Positions 1-6,675 of a stretch of 24,588 nucleotides of DNA are shown in pieces. A program made the position numbers and the translations under genes. Under the pieces are notes generated by a model. It searched no databases, was not told the origin of the DNA, and was given only the letters and a program-made list of their open reading frames with translations. The stretch is from the NCBI GenBank assembly GCA_001940725.1, contig MDVR01000134.1, forward strand, positions 1 to 24,588, in the 5' to 3' direction. The DNA comes from Candidatus Heimdallarchaeota archaeon LC_2. GTDB taxonomy: Archaea; Asgardarchaeota; Heimdallarchaeia; Heimdallarchaeales; Kariarchaeaceae. The first letter of the stretch is position 1, and each line of letters starts with the position of its first letter.

Positions 1-105
1 ATTATAATCCATGTTGTAATAATAATAAGTTCCAATGACTATGGTTGCTAAAACCAAAAAAATTAGTGTTGCTGGTCTATTTGCAATCCTATTCCATCTA
101 TTACT
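1..105. repeat. 105-bp direct repeat, copy 1 (copy 2 at 1197-1301)
   Basis: Bases 1-105 repeat 1197-1301 in the same orientation with no mismatch that I could find. Copy 2 lies in the 5' part of the minus-strand membrane-protein gene. Copy 1 is therefore an antisense piece of that gene's N-terminal coding region, detached from the rest. It meets the inverted-repeat arm at a short shared stretch (102-105), which suggests a microhomology join. Confidence 0.93.
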
Positions 106-548
106 TGAGCAAAAGTGGCAAAAGGCAGTTGATGAAAATTTAGAATCAGCGTCTGTATTGTTTGAGGTTATTAAAAAACATAGAATTACTTTTCTAATGG
201 CAGGTTTTGTGCTTTCATTTATTCAAATAATAGTGGGCTTGTTTCTAAAATATATGGTTTTCAGAACAGAAATCATTCCCGACGACTTAAATCAAACCTT
301 CAAAATAACGTATGAGGTTGATCTGGTAGGAACAATTTTTTACATAATTACTATAATTTTCATGGCTATTTATGTAACTGCCAGTTTTTATCGTGTTAGA
401 GCTGAAGATCATACGACTGGTAACCGTTACAATTATCTTTCTTCGCCAGCACAAATTACTTTATTGCTAAGTTATTCTTTTGTAGGAGTTAATTTAGATT
501 TTGCCATTTTATGGTTCACTCAATCATTAAACGCAAATAATGCAATTG
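102..548. repeat. Perfect 447-bp inverted repeat, left arm
   Basis: Bases 102-548 are the reverse complement of 701-1147. Equal arm lengths and identical translations show there are no indels, and I saw no substitution. The inner ends share the MfeI-type hexamer CAATTG. The 152-bp spacer (549-700) encodes the continuation of the membrane protein that the minus-strand copy lacks. Perfect identity means the duplication is very recent or is an amplification or assembly artefact. Confidence 0.95.
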
Positions 549-733
549 GATTTGACGTTGTTCCTTTGGATTACTTAACTTCTGGATTAATAATACCATT
601 ATTATTAATGAATTTGGTTTTCTTTTCTGTAGCAGTATATGCCTCAGGAGAAATTCCTAAGTTAATCTTGGGGAGTGTTTACCGAAAACCGACTAAAGAT
701 CAATTGCATTATTTGCGTTTAATGATTGAGTGA
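102..733 (+). pseudogene. Membrane-protein gene fragment without its 5' end (plus-strand copy)
   Basis: From about base 106 this reads the same protein as the minus-strand gene at 701-1340, starting at the LEQKWQK segment. It then runs past the arm into about 50 residues present only here (549-700), which contain a strongly hydrophobic segment. The authentic N-terminus is missing: the in-frame codons before base 105 are antisense of the N-terminal region and probably not real. The last nine codons (after 700) are likewise antisense of the gene itself, so the true C-terminus is not in the window. Joining the N-terminal part of the minus copy to this C-terminal part gives a continuous protein of at least about 260 residues with roughly five or six membrane segments. 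I do not recognise the family. Confidence 0.75.
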
Positions 734-1147
734 ACCATAAAATGGCAAAATCTAAATTAACTCCTACAAAAGAATAACTTAGCAATAAAGTAATTTGTGC
801 TGGCGAAGAAAGATAATTGTAACGGTTACCAGTCGTATGATCTTCAGCTCTAACACGATAAAAACTGGCAGTTACATAAATAGCCATGAAAATTATAGTA
901 ATTATGTAAAAAATTGTTCCTACCAGATCAACCTCATACGTTATTTTGAAGGTTTGATTTAAGTCGTCGGGAATGATTTCTGTTCTGAAAACCATATATT
1001 TTAGAAACAAGCCCACTATTATTTGAATAAATGAAAGCACAAAACCTGCCATTAGAAAAGTAATTCTATGTTTTTTAATAACCTCAAACAATACAGACGC
1101 TGATTCTAAATTTTCATCAACTGCCTTTTGCCACTTTTGCTCAAGTA
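701..1147. repeat. Perfect 447-bp inverted repeat, right arm
   Basis: This is the reverse complement of 102-548. Beyond 1147 the two copies diverge: the minus-strand gene continues into its authentic N-terminal region, while the left arm joins the misplaced 1-105 fragment. Confidence 0.95.
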
Positions 1148-1196
1148 TCATAGCAGGAATAATAGGTGAAAACAAATAAAACAAAAATAGAACTAG

Positions 1197-1301
1197 ATTA
1201 TAATCCATGTTGTAATAATAATAAGTTCCAATGACTATGGTTGCTAAAACCAAAAAAATTAGTGTTGCTGGTCTATTTGCAATCCTATTCCATCTATTAC
1301 T
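1197..1301. repeat. 105-bp direct repeat, copy 2
   Basis: Identical to 1-105. It lies inside the 5' coding part of the minus-strand membrane-protein gene and is the copy in its natural context. Confidence 0.93.
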
Positions 1302-1465
1302 CTCTGATATACTGTACTCAAGACCAACAGTAGTTCCCACACTAACAGCTCTTTTTGAACATTGAAAAATCTTACTTACTTTGGATGATTTTATTAAAAG
1401 AATTATTTATGTTCCAATATAAAATATATGAGGCTATTATTACAATAGAATCGTGATGCAATTAC

Positions 1466-1499
1466 AAAAATCTTATATCTGTCCGTAGATATGATTTTT
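1466..1499. repeat. Imperfect stem-loop in the divergent spacer
   Basis: The left arm 1466-1480 and right arm 1487-1499 pair over 13 bp, with two bulged bases on the left and a six-base loop (gtccgt). It lies about 60-95 bp upstream of the ATG at 1560, in the spacer shared by divergent genes. It could be an operator or an RNA hairpin; the sequence does not decide between them. Confidence 0.5.
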
Positions 1500-1559
1500 A
1501 CATTGGAAAATACTTTGTGTTATGTATTGAAACTTCCAATAGGTGTTTAATTTATCTTT

Positions 1560-2390
1560 ATGAAGTTAAAAGATGATCTTGAGAAGGATGATAATGATCT
1601 TTCAAGTGATGTTTATCAATTTAAGAAGGCAATGCCATATAAAATTTATTATGATTTTTATGAAGATACGTGGATAGGTTATCTCCCATCTTTCGGACTT
1701 GATTCTTCAAAAGAATCCAGTAATCTTAAAATTGAATTATCCCTCGCATTAGAGACTTTTAAAACAAAAGGGGTAACCCAGATCGAAACTGATATACGAA
1801 TAGAAAATGATATCTTAACTCCAACACTGGCTAATCATAATTATGAATATTTGGATAGTGAAAGATTAGTTAGCCGATTACCATTAAACAAAATAAAAAT
1901 TCCAGATGAATACAACGATCATGAATTCATGTCCTCTAAAATGAGTTCCTTAGGGCTTCAGTCAAAATCTTCATTTCTGAATAATAAGATGGAGCCTGAC
2001 TTTGAAGAAAATGTCATTAGTTTTCTTACCGATAGAGAAAATGTTTCAAAAGAGTCTCTTCGGTCATTTTTTGATTATTTAAAAAAGAATCCAGACAAAA
2101 TTATCTCTCAAACTACCTTAATGAATAAAGAGGTAATTCAAGGTTATACAATGGTTGTTAGAACAAGATGGGACAAAAATACGGGTATCCTATCTTTTCT
2201 CGAAATGGTTAATTCTGAAAGTTCAACACTGAAGGAACTTATAATTGCTCAAACTATCCAAGATTGTAAAAATCATGAAATTGATCTATTAGAGGTCCAT
2301 ATAAGAGATGATGTTTTGGAAAAGGAAAATTTATATCAAAGTTATGGGTTTGTTTTTCATAACCTACACCGTTTTCAACTCATTGAATAA
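1560..2390 (+). CDS. Degenerate double GNAT-fold protein
   Basis: The protein is 276 residues with no signal peptide or membrane segment. Residues about 192-276 read like the second half of a GNAT acetyltransferase. A strand pair (192-216) is followed by a helix (223-239), a strand (DLLEVHI, 242-248), and the usual helix plus closing strand around YQSYGFVFHN (259-268). Residues about 72-106 show the same end-of-domain pattern (strand, N-x-I-L helix, NYEYL, strand), which suggests an N-terminal GNAT half as well. The acetyl-CoA loop normally rich in R/Q-x-x-G-x-G/A is not recognisable, so catalytic activity is doubtful. The ATG at 1560 is the first in-frame start and has no clear SD. The gene appears monocistronic. 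The fold assignment is inference from the pattern; substrate unknown. Confidence 0.6.
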   Translation: MKLKDDLEKDDNDLSSDVYQFKKAMPYKIYYDFYEDTWIGYLPSFGLDSSKESSNLKIELSLALETFKTKGVTQIETDIRIENDILTPTLANHNYEYLDSERLVSRLPLNKIKIPDEYNDHEFMSSKMSSLGLQSKSSFLNNKMEPDFEENVISFLTDRENVSKESLRSFFDYLKKNPDKIISQTTLMNKEVIQGYTMVVRTRWDKNTGILSFLEMVNSESSTLKELIIAQTIQDCKNHEIDLLEVHIRDDVLEKENLYQSYGFVFHNLHRFQLIE

Positions 2391-2562
2391 ATGATATTCA
2401 AACTACCAATTTGGTATAAACTAGTTGCTTTAATTTTAATATAAAATTTCATTGCAAATATTCAAAATTAAATTAAATGACTATACTTGAAATATAGATT
2501 ACAAATAATGATAAATAAATGATGTAAAAGTACTAAAATCAATAATTCATAATAAGATTGTT

Positions 2563-3420
2563 ATGGTTAGAGAAGTTAAGAAAATACTTGTTTTAGGACT
2601 TGGTGTTATGGGAAATGGGATCGCACATTCAGCAGCAATGGCTGGATATCACGTGAATACTTATGATATAAAACAGGAATTTGTCGATAAAGGAATTGAA
2701 ACGATTCAGAAGAATCTAACGAGAGGAATTAAAAAAGGAAAGATTACAGAGGAAGGTGTAACTGAGGTTTTATCGAGGGTAAAGGGGTTCATTGATTTGG
2801 TGGAAGCATCCAGAGATGTAGATTTTGTTATTGAGGCTGTTTTTGAAAATATAGAAGTAAAAATCAATCTATACTCAGAATTAGATAAATTATTGAGCGA
2901 AGATGTAATTATTGCATCGAATACGTCAACTTTATCTATCTCACTACTTGCAGGTGGGTCAAATAGGGAATCAAGATTTATTGGAATGCATTTCTTCAAT
3001 CCAGTCCCGATGATGAAATTATGTGAAATTATTACAGGAATAGGTACCAGTGATGAAACTTTAGAATTAACAAAAGCTATAGGTACAAAAATGGGTAAAG
3101 AGGTGGTTGTAGCCAAAGATTCTCCTGGTTTTATAGTAAATCGAATATTAATTCCCATGATGAATGAAGCAGTTTTTGCATTAGATGAAGGAGTTGGAAG
3201 TGTTGAAGATATTGATAAAGCTATTAAATTGGGATTAGGGCATCCAATGGGTCCGTTGACTCTATTAGATTTAATTGGGTTAGATACAGCCCTTCATGTC
3301 CATGATGCGTTTCATGCTGCTTTTAATGATTCAAAGTATCGAGTAAGTCCATTATTAAGGAGAATGGTTGCTTCAGGAAGATTGGGAAGGAAAAATGGTA
3401 AAGGATTTTACGATTACTAA
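2563..3420 (+). CDS. hbd: 3-hydroxyacyl-CoA (3-hydroxybutyryl-CoA) dehydrogenase
   Basis: At 285 residues this is the usual length of single-function bacterial and archaeal 3-hydroxybutyryl-CoA dehydrogenases. The N-terminal Rossmann domain has G12-L-G14-V-M-G17, and Asp35 at the end of the second strand points to NAD rather than NADP. The catalytic set is complete: Ser122 in NTST, His143 in GMHFFNPVP, Glu155 and Asn193. Their spacing matches human HADH (Ser137, His158, Glu170, Asn208). The C-terminal helical domain includes GHPMGPLTLLDLIGLD and ends in the usual GRKNGKGFYDY. It should interconvert 3-hydroxyacyl-CoA and 3-oxoacyl-CoA in the cytoplasm, in beta-oxidation or butyryl-CoA-type metabolism; direction cannot be told from sequence. 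No other fatty-acid gene is adjacent. The ATG at 2563 places the glycine motif correctly. Confidence 0.95.
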   Translation: MVREVKKILVLGLGVMGNGIAHSAAMAGYHVNTYDIKQEFVDKGIETIQKNLTRGIKKGKITEEGVTEVLSRVKGFIDLVEASRDVDFVIEAVFENIEVKINLYSELDKLLSEDVIIASNTSTLSISLLAGGSNRESRFIGMHFFNPVPMMKLCEIITGIGTSDETLELTKAIGTKMGKEVVVAKDSPGFIVNRILIPMMNEAVFALDEGVGSVEDIDKAIKLGLGHPMGPLTLLDLIGLDTALHVHDAFHAAFNDSKYRVSPLLRRMVASGRLGRKNGKGFYDY

Positions 3421-3474
3421 GGTGCAGATTACCAGTTTGCAAATAATCAATTAAAAAAAAGAATTACTGAACTT

Positions 3475-4059
3475 GTGAATATAGTTGATTCTCAATCGAT
3501 TATATTAAGAAATACTGAATTTTGTAAAGAAATGTTGTCAACCTCACAAGATGTAGATACTCAAATCATCAATGAGAATTTAGATGATGGATTTAGGAAA
3601 ATTGTGGCATTGATAACATGGATAATAATTCTTCTAATTCCTGCATATTCTGTTACGAATACTGAATCTGGTCATTTTAATTCAATAAAAGAAAAAACAT
3701 TTCTGTGGCCATGGATGATCTTAACTCAATATACACCATCATCAGGATACAATGCAGATCAGTATGCAGTTGTTGCATTTCCTTGGTCTTTTATTTTATT
3801 TATACCATTTTTATATGCTCTTAGGACTTCTTGGGAACTTTACTCAAATGATGAACAAAAAGCAATCAAATCAGGATTTATTCTTGTTGCTTCGATTGTT
3901 CAATTATTTTTAATATCAATGACATACAAATCACAATCACCAGATGCCTTTGAAACAATTTCAATATATTATATTCCACAATTGATATTAATTGTATTTC
4001 ACGGAATTATAGGATTTAGATGGTATACAGATGAACTTAAACAAACCCAAAAAAGGTAA
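3475..4059 (+). CDS. Four-TM membrane protein of unknown function
   Basis: The protein is 194 residues from GTG 3475, or 175 from the ATG at 3532, which also precedes all hydrophobic parts. A polar N-terminus of about 40 residues precedes TM segments at about 43-60, 98-116, 132-150 and 165-182; the C-terminus is short and charged. I recognise no family and see no conserved catalytic residues. It starts 54 bp after the dehydrogenase stop codon and could share its transcript. Its frame continues that of the upstream gene: the 18 codons between the TAA at 3418 and the GTG contain no stop. That is probably coincidence, but it leaves the start uncertain. Confidence 0.65.
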   Translation: MNIVDSQSIILRNTEFCKEMLSTSQDVDTQIINENLDDGFRKIVALITWIIILLIPAYSVTNTESGHFNSIKEKTFLWPWMILTQYTPSSGYNADQYAVVAFPWSFILFIPFLYALRTSWELYSNDEQKAIKSGFILVASIVQLFLISMTYKSQSPDAFETISIYYIPQLILIVFHGIIGFRWYTDELKQTQKR

Positions 4060-4109
4060 TGGAATGATAAAGAATTTGATGAAAGATAACAATTCAGTCA
4101 AGAAAATAA

Positions 4110-4134
4110 TATTGTTTCTTTCTTCTCATTTCTG
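4110..4134 (+). terminator. Possible T-rich terminator between convergent genes
   Basis: A pyrimidine-rich stretch with several short T-runs lies 50-75 bp after the stop at 4059, before the convergent gene ending at 4152. It fits archaeal T-run termination, but the runs are short. Confidence 0.3.
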
Positions 4135-4151
4135 AGTGTGAATAAGTTCGA

Positions 4152-4379
4152 TCAGTAGAATCTTTGTGTATACAAATATGCTTTGGCTGAAAATCCGCTA
4201 TCAAATTTTGCTAATTCTTTTTCTCTAAATTCAGATATTGTAATACCAATTTTAGCTTTGCTCAATCTAACTTTTTTTCCTGATCCGATGTTAAATCGCT
4301 TACCGAGATCAATAAATTTAGATTTTATAGAGATATTTCTAATATTTATACGCCTTTTATTTGTCGTTTTTAGTGCCAT
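4152..4379 (-). CDS. Small basic protein, second gene of a coupled pair
   Basis: This 75-residue protein is strongly basic (an early KRR, many Lys/Arg) with no Cys, TM segment or signal peptide. An alternating charged/hydrophobic region (about 10-50) suggests a small beta-rich or nucleic-acid-contacting fold, which is speculation. It ends in an aromatic stretch, AYLYTQRFY. The start is secured by the SD AAGGAGGA at 4386-4393, six bases from the ATG. That SD overlaps the stop codon of the upstream gene (4392-4394), so the two genes are probably translationally coupled. The C-terminal aromatic/Arg pattern (F-x-x-x-x-Y-x-x-R-F) faintly resembles the end of the upstream protein. I recognise no family. 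Confidence 0.6.
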   Translation of the reverse strand: MALKTTNKRRINIRNISIKSKFIDLGKRFNIGSGKKVRLSKAKIGITISEFREKELAKFDSGFSAKAYLYTQRFY

Positions 4380-4385
4380 AATAAT

Positions 4386-4393
4386 TCCTCCTT
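4386..4393 (-). promoter_or_regulatory. Strong Shine-Dalgarno site for the 75-residue protein
   Basis: The minus strand reads AAGGAGGA, six bases before the ATG at 4379, and it overlaps the upstream stop codon. Most genes in this window have no such site. Confidence 0.8.
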
Positions 4394-4589
4394 AGAATAT
4401 TCTGTTTGAATAGTAAAGACTCCTGACATTGAATTCAGTGCCAAGGGCTTTATACTCTTTGATTTGATTTCTTTCTTGAATTAGTTTCAAGTAAGCTATT
4501 TCAAATTTTTGTTCTTTTGACTGTTTACCATATACTTTGGTAATGTTGTTGTGGTTCCTGGTATTAGCTTGATTTACATTTAGGTGCAT
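4392..4589 (-). CDS. Small basic protein, first gene of a coupled pair
   Basis: From the ATG at 4589 this encodes 65 residues, Asn/Lys/Arg-rich with a likely helix at about 24-48 and an aromatic end (SLYYSNRIF). I chose this start because GAGGAGGT at 4597-4604 sits seven bases upstream. The frame stays open to ATG 4676 (94 residues). That upstream ATG lies about 25 bases from a TATA-like box (minus strand, 4697-4706), the usual position for leaderless archaeal translation, so either or both starts may be used. No family is recognised. The divergent neighbour is the duplicated winged-helix regulator at 5059. Confidence 0.6.
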   Translation of the reverse strand: MHLNVNQANTRNHNNITKVYGKQSKEQKFEIAYLKLIQERNQIKEYKALGTEFNVRSLYYSNRIF

Positions 4590-4596
4590 TTTCTTT

Positions 4597-4604
4597 ACCT
4601 CCTC
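4597..4604 (-). promoter_or_regulatory. Strong Shine-Dalgarno site deciding the start at 4589
   Basis: The minus strand reads GAGGAGGT, seven bases before the ATG at 4589. In the longer reading the same bases would encode Glu-Glu-Val with GAG codons, which an AT-rich genome would rarely choose. Confidence 0.7.
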
Positions 4605-4696
4605 GGTTGCTTCAACACAATAATTTGTGTTTGATAATTTAGTCAGTGTGTTGTTGACACTTATATTTTTCATCATAACTTACATATGATTCAAAA

Positions 4697-4706
4697 CCAT
4701 ATAAAG
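4697..4706 (-). promoter_or_regulatory. TATA-like box for the small-protein operon
   Basis: CTTTATATGG on the minus strand is centred about 25 bases before position 4676, which predicts transcription from about there. It lies about 17 bp downstream (in minus orientation) of the first 26-bp element. Confidence 0.5.
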
Positions 4707-4722
4707 ATATTGTATTGTGGTG

Positions 4723-4748
4723 TATATAATAGTCAGTAGGTTATTAAC
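4723..4748 (+). promoter_or_regulatory. 26-bp repeated element, copy 1 (putative operator)
   Basis: Bases 4723-4748 match 4961-4986 at 22 of 26 positions in the same orientation, exactly 238 bp apart. The conserved core is AATAGTCAGT, then three variable bases, then TTATTAAC. It lies just behind the core promoter of the minus-strand small-protein operon. I infer it is a binding site, possibly for the adjacent duplicated regulator. Confidence 0.6.
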
Positions 4749-4960
4749 AATGTTTTTATCCTAATTATTCAATTAATTATCTAACTATAAATAATCAAGT
4801 AATTATGACTTAATTATACATTATTTTACTTATCTATACTTTTGTTGATAGAGTATATTTGGTCAGCAATCGTTATTTTCTGAAAATCAAAGTCTATAAT
4901 TTGGTCGATTATATGAGATATTTATTTAATTAAATTATTAATTAAACATGGTTAATTATA
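4749..4960. other. AT-rich divergent spacer without a recognisable gene
   Basis: The whole spacer between the divergent genes runs from about 4677 to 5058. Besides the two 26-bp elements and the TATA-like boxes it holds very AT-rich DNA with repeated TTAAT/AATTA words and no open frame of note. A weaker third GTCAG word followed by TTATT lies near 4861-4877. I see no RNA gene. Confidence 0.6.
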
Positions 4961-4986
4961 TATAAAATAGTCAGTTTATTATTAAC
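4961..4986 (+). promoter_or_regulatory. 26-bp repeated element, copy 2 (putative operator)
   Basis: Second copy of the element at 4723-4748. Within it and the next bases, TCAGTT and AACTGA (4971-4989) form a 6-bp inverted repeat around seven bases, a dyad that copy 1 lacks. It ends about 32 bp upstream of the TATA-like box serving the regulator gene. Confidence 0.6.
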
Positions 4987-5017
4987 TGAGGTATTAGTTC
5001 TCTTAATAAACCTAATC

Positions 5018-5026
5018 CTTATAAAT
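5018..5026 (+). promoter_or_regulatory. TATA-like box for the duplicated regulator
   Basis: CTTATAAAT is centred about 37 bases before the GTG at 5059, which predicts a leader of only about ten bases. Confidence 0.45.
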
Positions 5027-5058
5027 TACAATTGGAGTAATAAGATAGGAAGATAAAT

Positions 5059-6537
5059 GTGTCAAGTCAAACTTTAGATCAGGAATTAGCTATAAAAATT
5101 TTTGAATTTTGGAAATCAACTCCAATAATAAAGACTATTGATCTAGCTGAATTTAAATCAATATTTAATGCAGAAGCGAGAGCCCAAATAATTGATATTT
5201 TATCTCAAGGAATAGAAGATACTAATCCTCGAACAAATAAGATCGAGAAAAGACATGCGTTAACTGCAAAAGAAATATCCAAAGAGATAAAGAGTAAATA
5301 TAATGTTAAACTTGAAAAATCAAATTTGTATTTTCACATTAATCATTTAATAGAAGCAAATTTAATTAATATTGTCGCTCAAATCCCCAGTGGTAAGCGT
5401 ATAACCACATACTATGGGAGAAGTTCAAAAATTTGTGCAGCGGGTGGTATTAAAAAAGATCACATGATTCATGATATTCTTGTCAGTGATAAGCTGACAG
5501 AATTAATATTAGAAATTAATCCCAATCTACAAAAAGAAACTATCATTAAGATGAACGAAGATCTTAAGACAATCAATTATTGGGATTATGATGTGTTTGA
5601 AGAATGGACCAATATGGGTGGATCTAAAATTTTTGATATCGATATAGATGTGTTGAAACTTACTAGTTTAATGAGTTTACAATATCGTTTCAATCCAACA
5701 GTTGGTAAGGGACTATCAAAACTTGCTAAACTATTAAATTTCAAAATGGTAGGAGTACATGAAATACCTCCTGAATTAATTAAAAAATACAGTCCTGATA
5801 ATTATGTAGCAGGTGAACTTGATGAGGATCAATTACTTAATTATTGGAATAGATTACCTATTCTTACCATAATTCCTTTTTCAGACATGGAAAATTTGTT
5901 AGAATCAAATACCGGTAAACACAAAAAAGGTGAAAAAATAAGAAACTCAATTTTAGAGGTGTTGAGGAAAGGAATCGAAACCGAGGATAGTACTGGTAAA
6001 AAGAGATTTAGATATTTGTACACTGCGAAGGAAATCTTAGATGGTGTAAATGAAATCCTTTCAAAGGGAATGGGCGATGAACACAAAATCAAACGAGCCA
6101 GTTTATACTTCCATTTAGATAAATTGGAAAATGCTAATTTTATAAGAGTAGCTGGATATATTCCAAGAGGTACAAGTCAAAGAATTTCATATTATGGGAG
6201 AACTGGAAAAGTCATTTCTACTTCTCAATATGATGATGAAGAGATAAGCTATCCAACAATCAGATCAAAAGGATTAAGAGATTTGATTTATCGTTTAAAT
6301 CCAGATATAAACAAAAATGACATAGAATTTCTTTTACAGCGAGTTGATTTCATAAATAAATATAGTTTCGCAACATTTCCTATTTGGGTTGAGAGAAATG
6401 AAAAATTTCTGGAAAAAGTAAACATCGATTTAGTTAAATTAAGTGCAATTATCAGTATTTTGAGAAGGTTTAATCCAGAAGTAGTTGATGGATTAAAAGA
6501 ATTATCAGATCTAATTCAATTTAAACAAGCGGCGTGA
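5059..6537 (+). CDS. Tandem-duplicated winged-helix (ArsR-like) transcriptional regulator
   Basis: The 492-residue protein is one unit of about 230 residues present twice (about 8-230 and 256-489). Offsets of 259-260 residues hold along the whole length. SNLYFHINHL (88-97) pairs with ASLYFHLDKL (347-356), YYGRSSKI (118-125) with YYGRTGKV (378-385), and LTELILEINPN (146-156) with LRDLIYRLNPD (406-416). The final block with RFNP (198-229) pairs with 458-489. The first part of each unit has the helix-turn-helix and beta-wing order of ArsR/MarR-type regulators: T-A-K-E-I helix, L-Y-F-H recognition helix, then a wing ending in YYGR. The second part is a helical domain I do not recognise. The protein could bind DNA as a pseudo-dimer in one chain. 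GTG 5059 is the start. It diverges from two small-protein genes, with repeated elements between. Confidence 0.85.
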   Translation: MSSQTLDQELAIKIFEFWKSTPIIKTIDLAEFKSIFNAEARAQIIDILSQGIEDTNPRTNKIEKRHALTAKEISKEIKSKYNVKLEKSNLYFHINHLIEANLINIVAQIPSGKRITTYYGRSSKICAAGGIKKDHMIHDILVSDKLTELILEINPNLQKETIIKMNEDLKTINYWDYDVFEEWTNMGGSKIFDIDIDVLKLTSLMSLQYRFNPTVGKGLSKLAKLLNFKMVGVHEIPPELIKKYSPDNYVAGELDEDQLLNYWNRLPILTIIPFSDMENLLESNTGKHKKGEKIRNSILEVLRKGIETEDSTGKKRFRYLYTAKEILDGVNEILSKGMGDEHKIKRASLYFHLDKLENANFIRVAGYIPRGTSQRISYYGRTGKVISTSQYDDEEISYPTIRSKGLRDLIYRLNPDINKNDIEFLLQRVDFINKYSFATFPIWVERNEKFLEKVNIDLVKLSAIISILRRFNPEVVDGLKELSDLIQFKQAA

Positions 6538-6548
6538 AGTTATTTTCC

Positions 6549-6564
6549 AACATAAATTTATGTT
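6549..6564. repeat. Perfect 16-bp palindrome
   Basis: AACATAAATTTATGTT is exactly self-complementary. It starts 12 bp after the regulator's stop codon and lies about 110 bp before surE. A site for a dimeric DNA-binding protein or a 3'-end hairpin are both possible. Confidence 0.6.
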
Positions 6565-6675
6565 ATTGAAACGTAGAATGAAATGATCTGGATAAAAAGA
6601 TAATGTGTACTTACCACACTATTCTTTTCACATCATTTAATTTAATCAATTATCAAAGCAAATAGGTAGCTTATT

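Larger units (their letters stand above)
693..1340 (-). pseudogene. Multi-pass membrane protein gene, 3' end lost at the fold-back junction
   Basis: This copy has a plausible start, GTG at 1340, and encodes 213 native residues before the sequence turns back on itself at about 701; two foreign codons and a stop follow. Hydrophobic segments lie at about residues 25-42, 48-65, 92-112, 138-160 and 180-198, with charged stretches between them (for example the region after LEQKWQK). It looks like an integral membrane protein of unknown function; I see no catalytic motif. Bases 549-700 on the plus strand supply its natural continuation. If the fold-back is an artefact, this is an ordinary intact gene whose 3' end lies beyond the contig. 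If it is real, the gene is broken in both copies. It diverges from the gene at 1560 across a 219-bp spacer. Confidence 0.75.

Noticed and set aside
35..105. Apparent N-terminus of the plus-strand membrane-protein frame
   Set aside because: These bases are a direct copy of 1197-1301, antisense to the real N-terminal coding region; the open frame through them is accidental.
102..1147. Inverted repeat as a mobile element or invertible switch
   Set aside because: The arms are coding DNA of one gene, there is no transposase or recombinase, and inverting the segment does not rebuild an intact gene.
2706..3158. Minus-strand 150-residue frame inside the dehydrogenase gene
   Set aside because: The plus strand encodes a complete enzyme with all catalytic residues; the antisense frame has no recognisable motif.
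4183..4395. Plus-strand 70-residue frame opposite the small basic protein
   Set aside because: It has no SD and lies antisense to a frame with a near-perfect SD, and its hydrophobic composition is what antisense of a charged gene produces.
4677..5058. CRISPR array or RNA gene in the long AT-rich spacer
   Set aside because: There are only two copies of the 26-bp element, 238 bp apart, and no GC-rich folded segment as expected of tRNA or structured RNA in AT-rich DNA.
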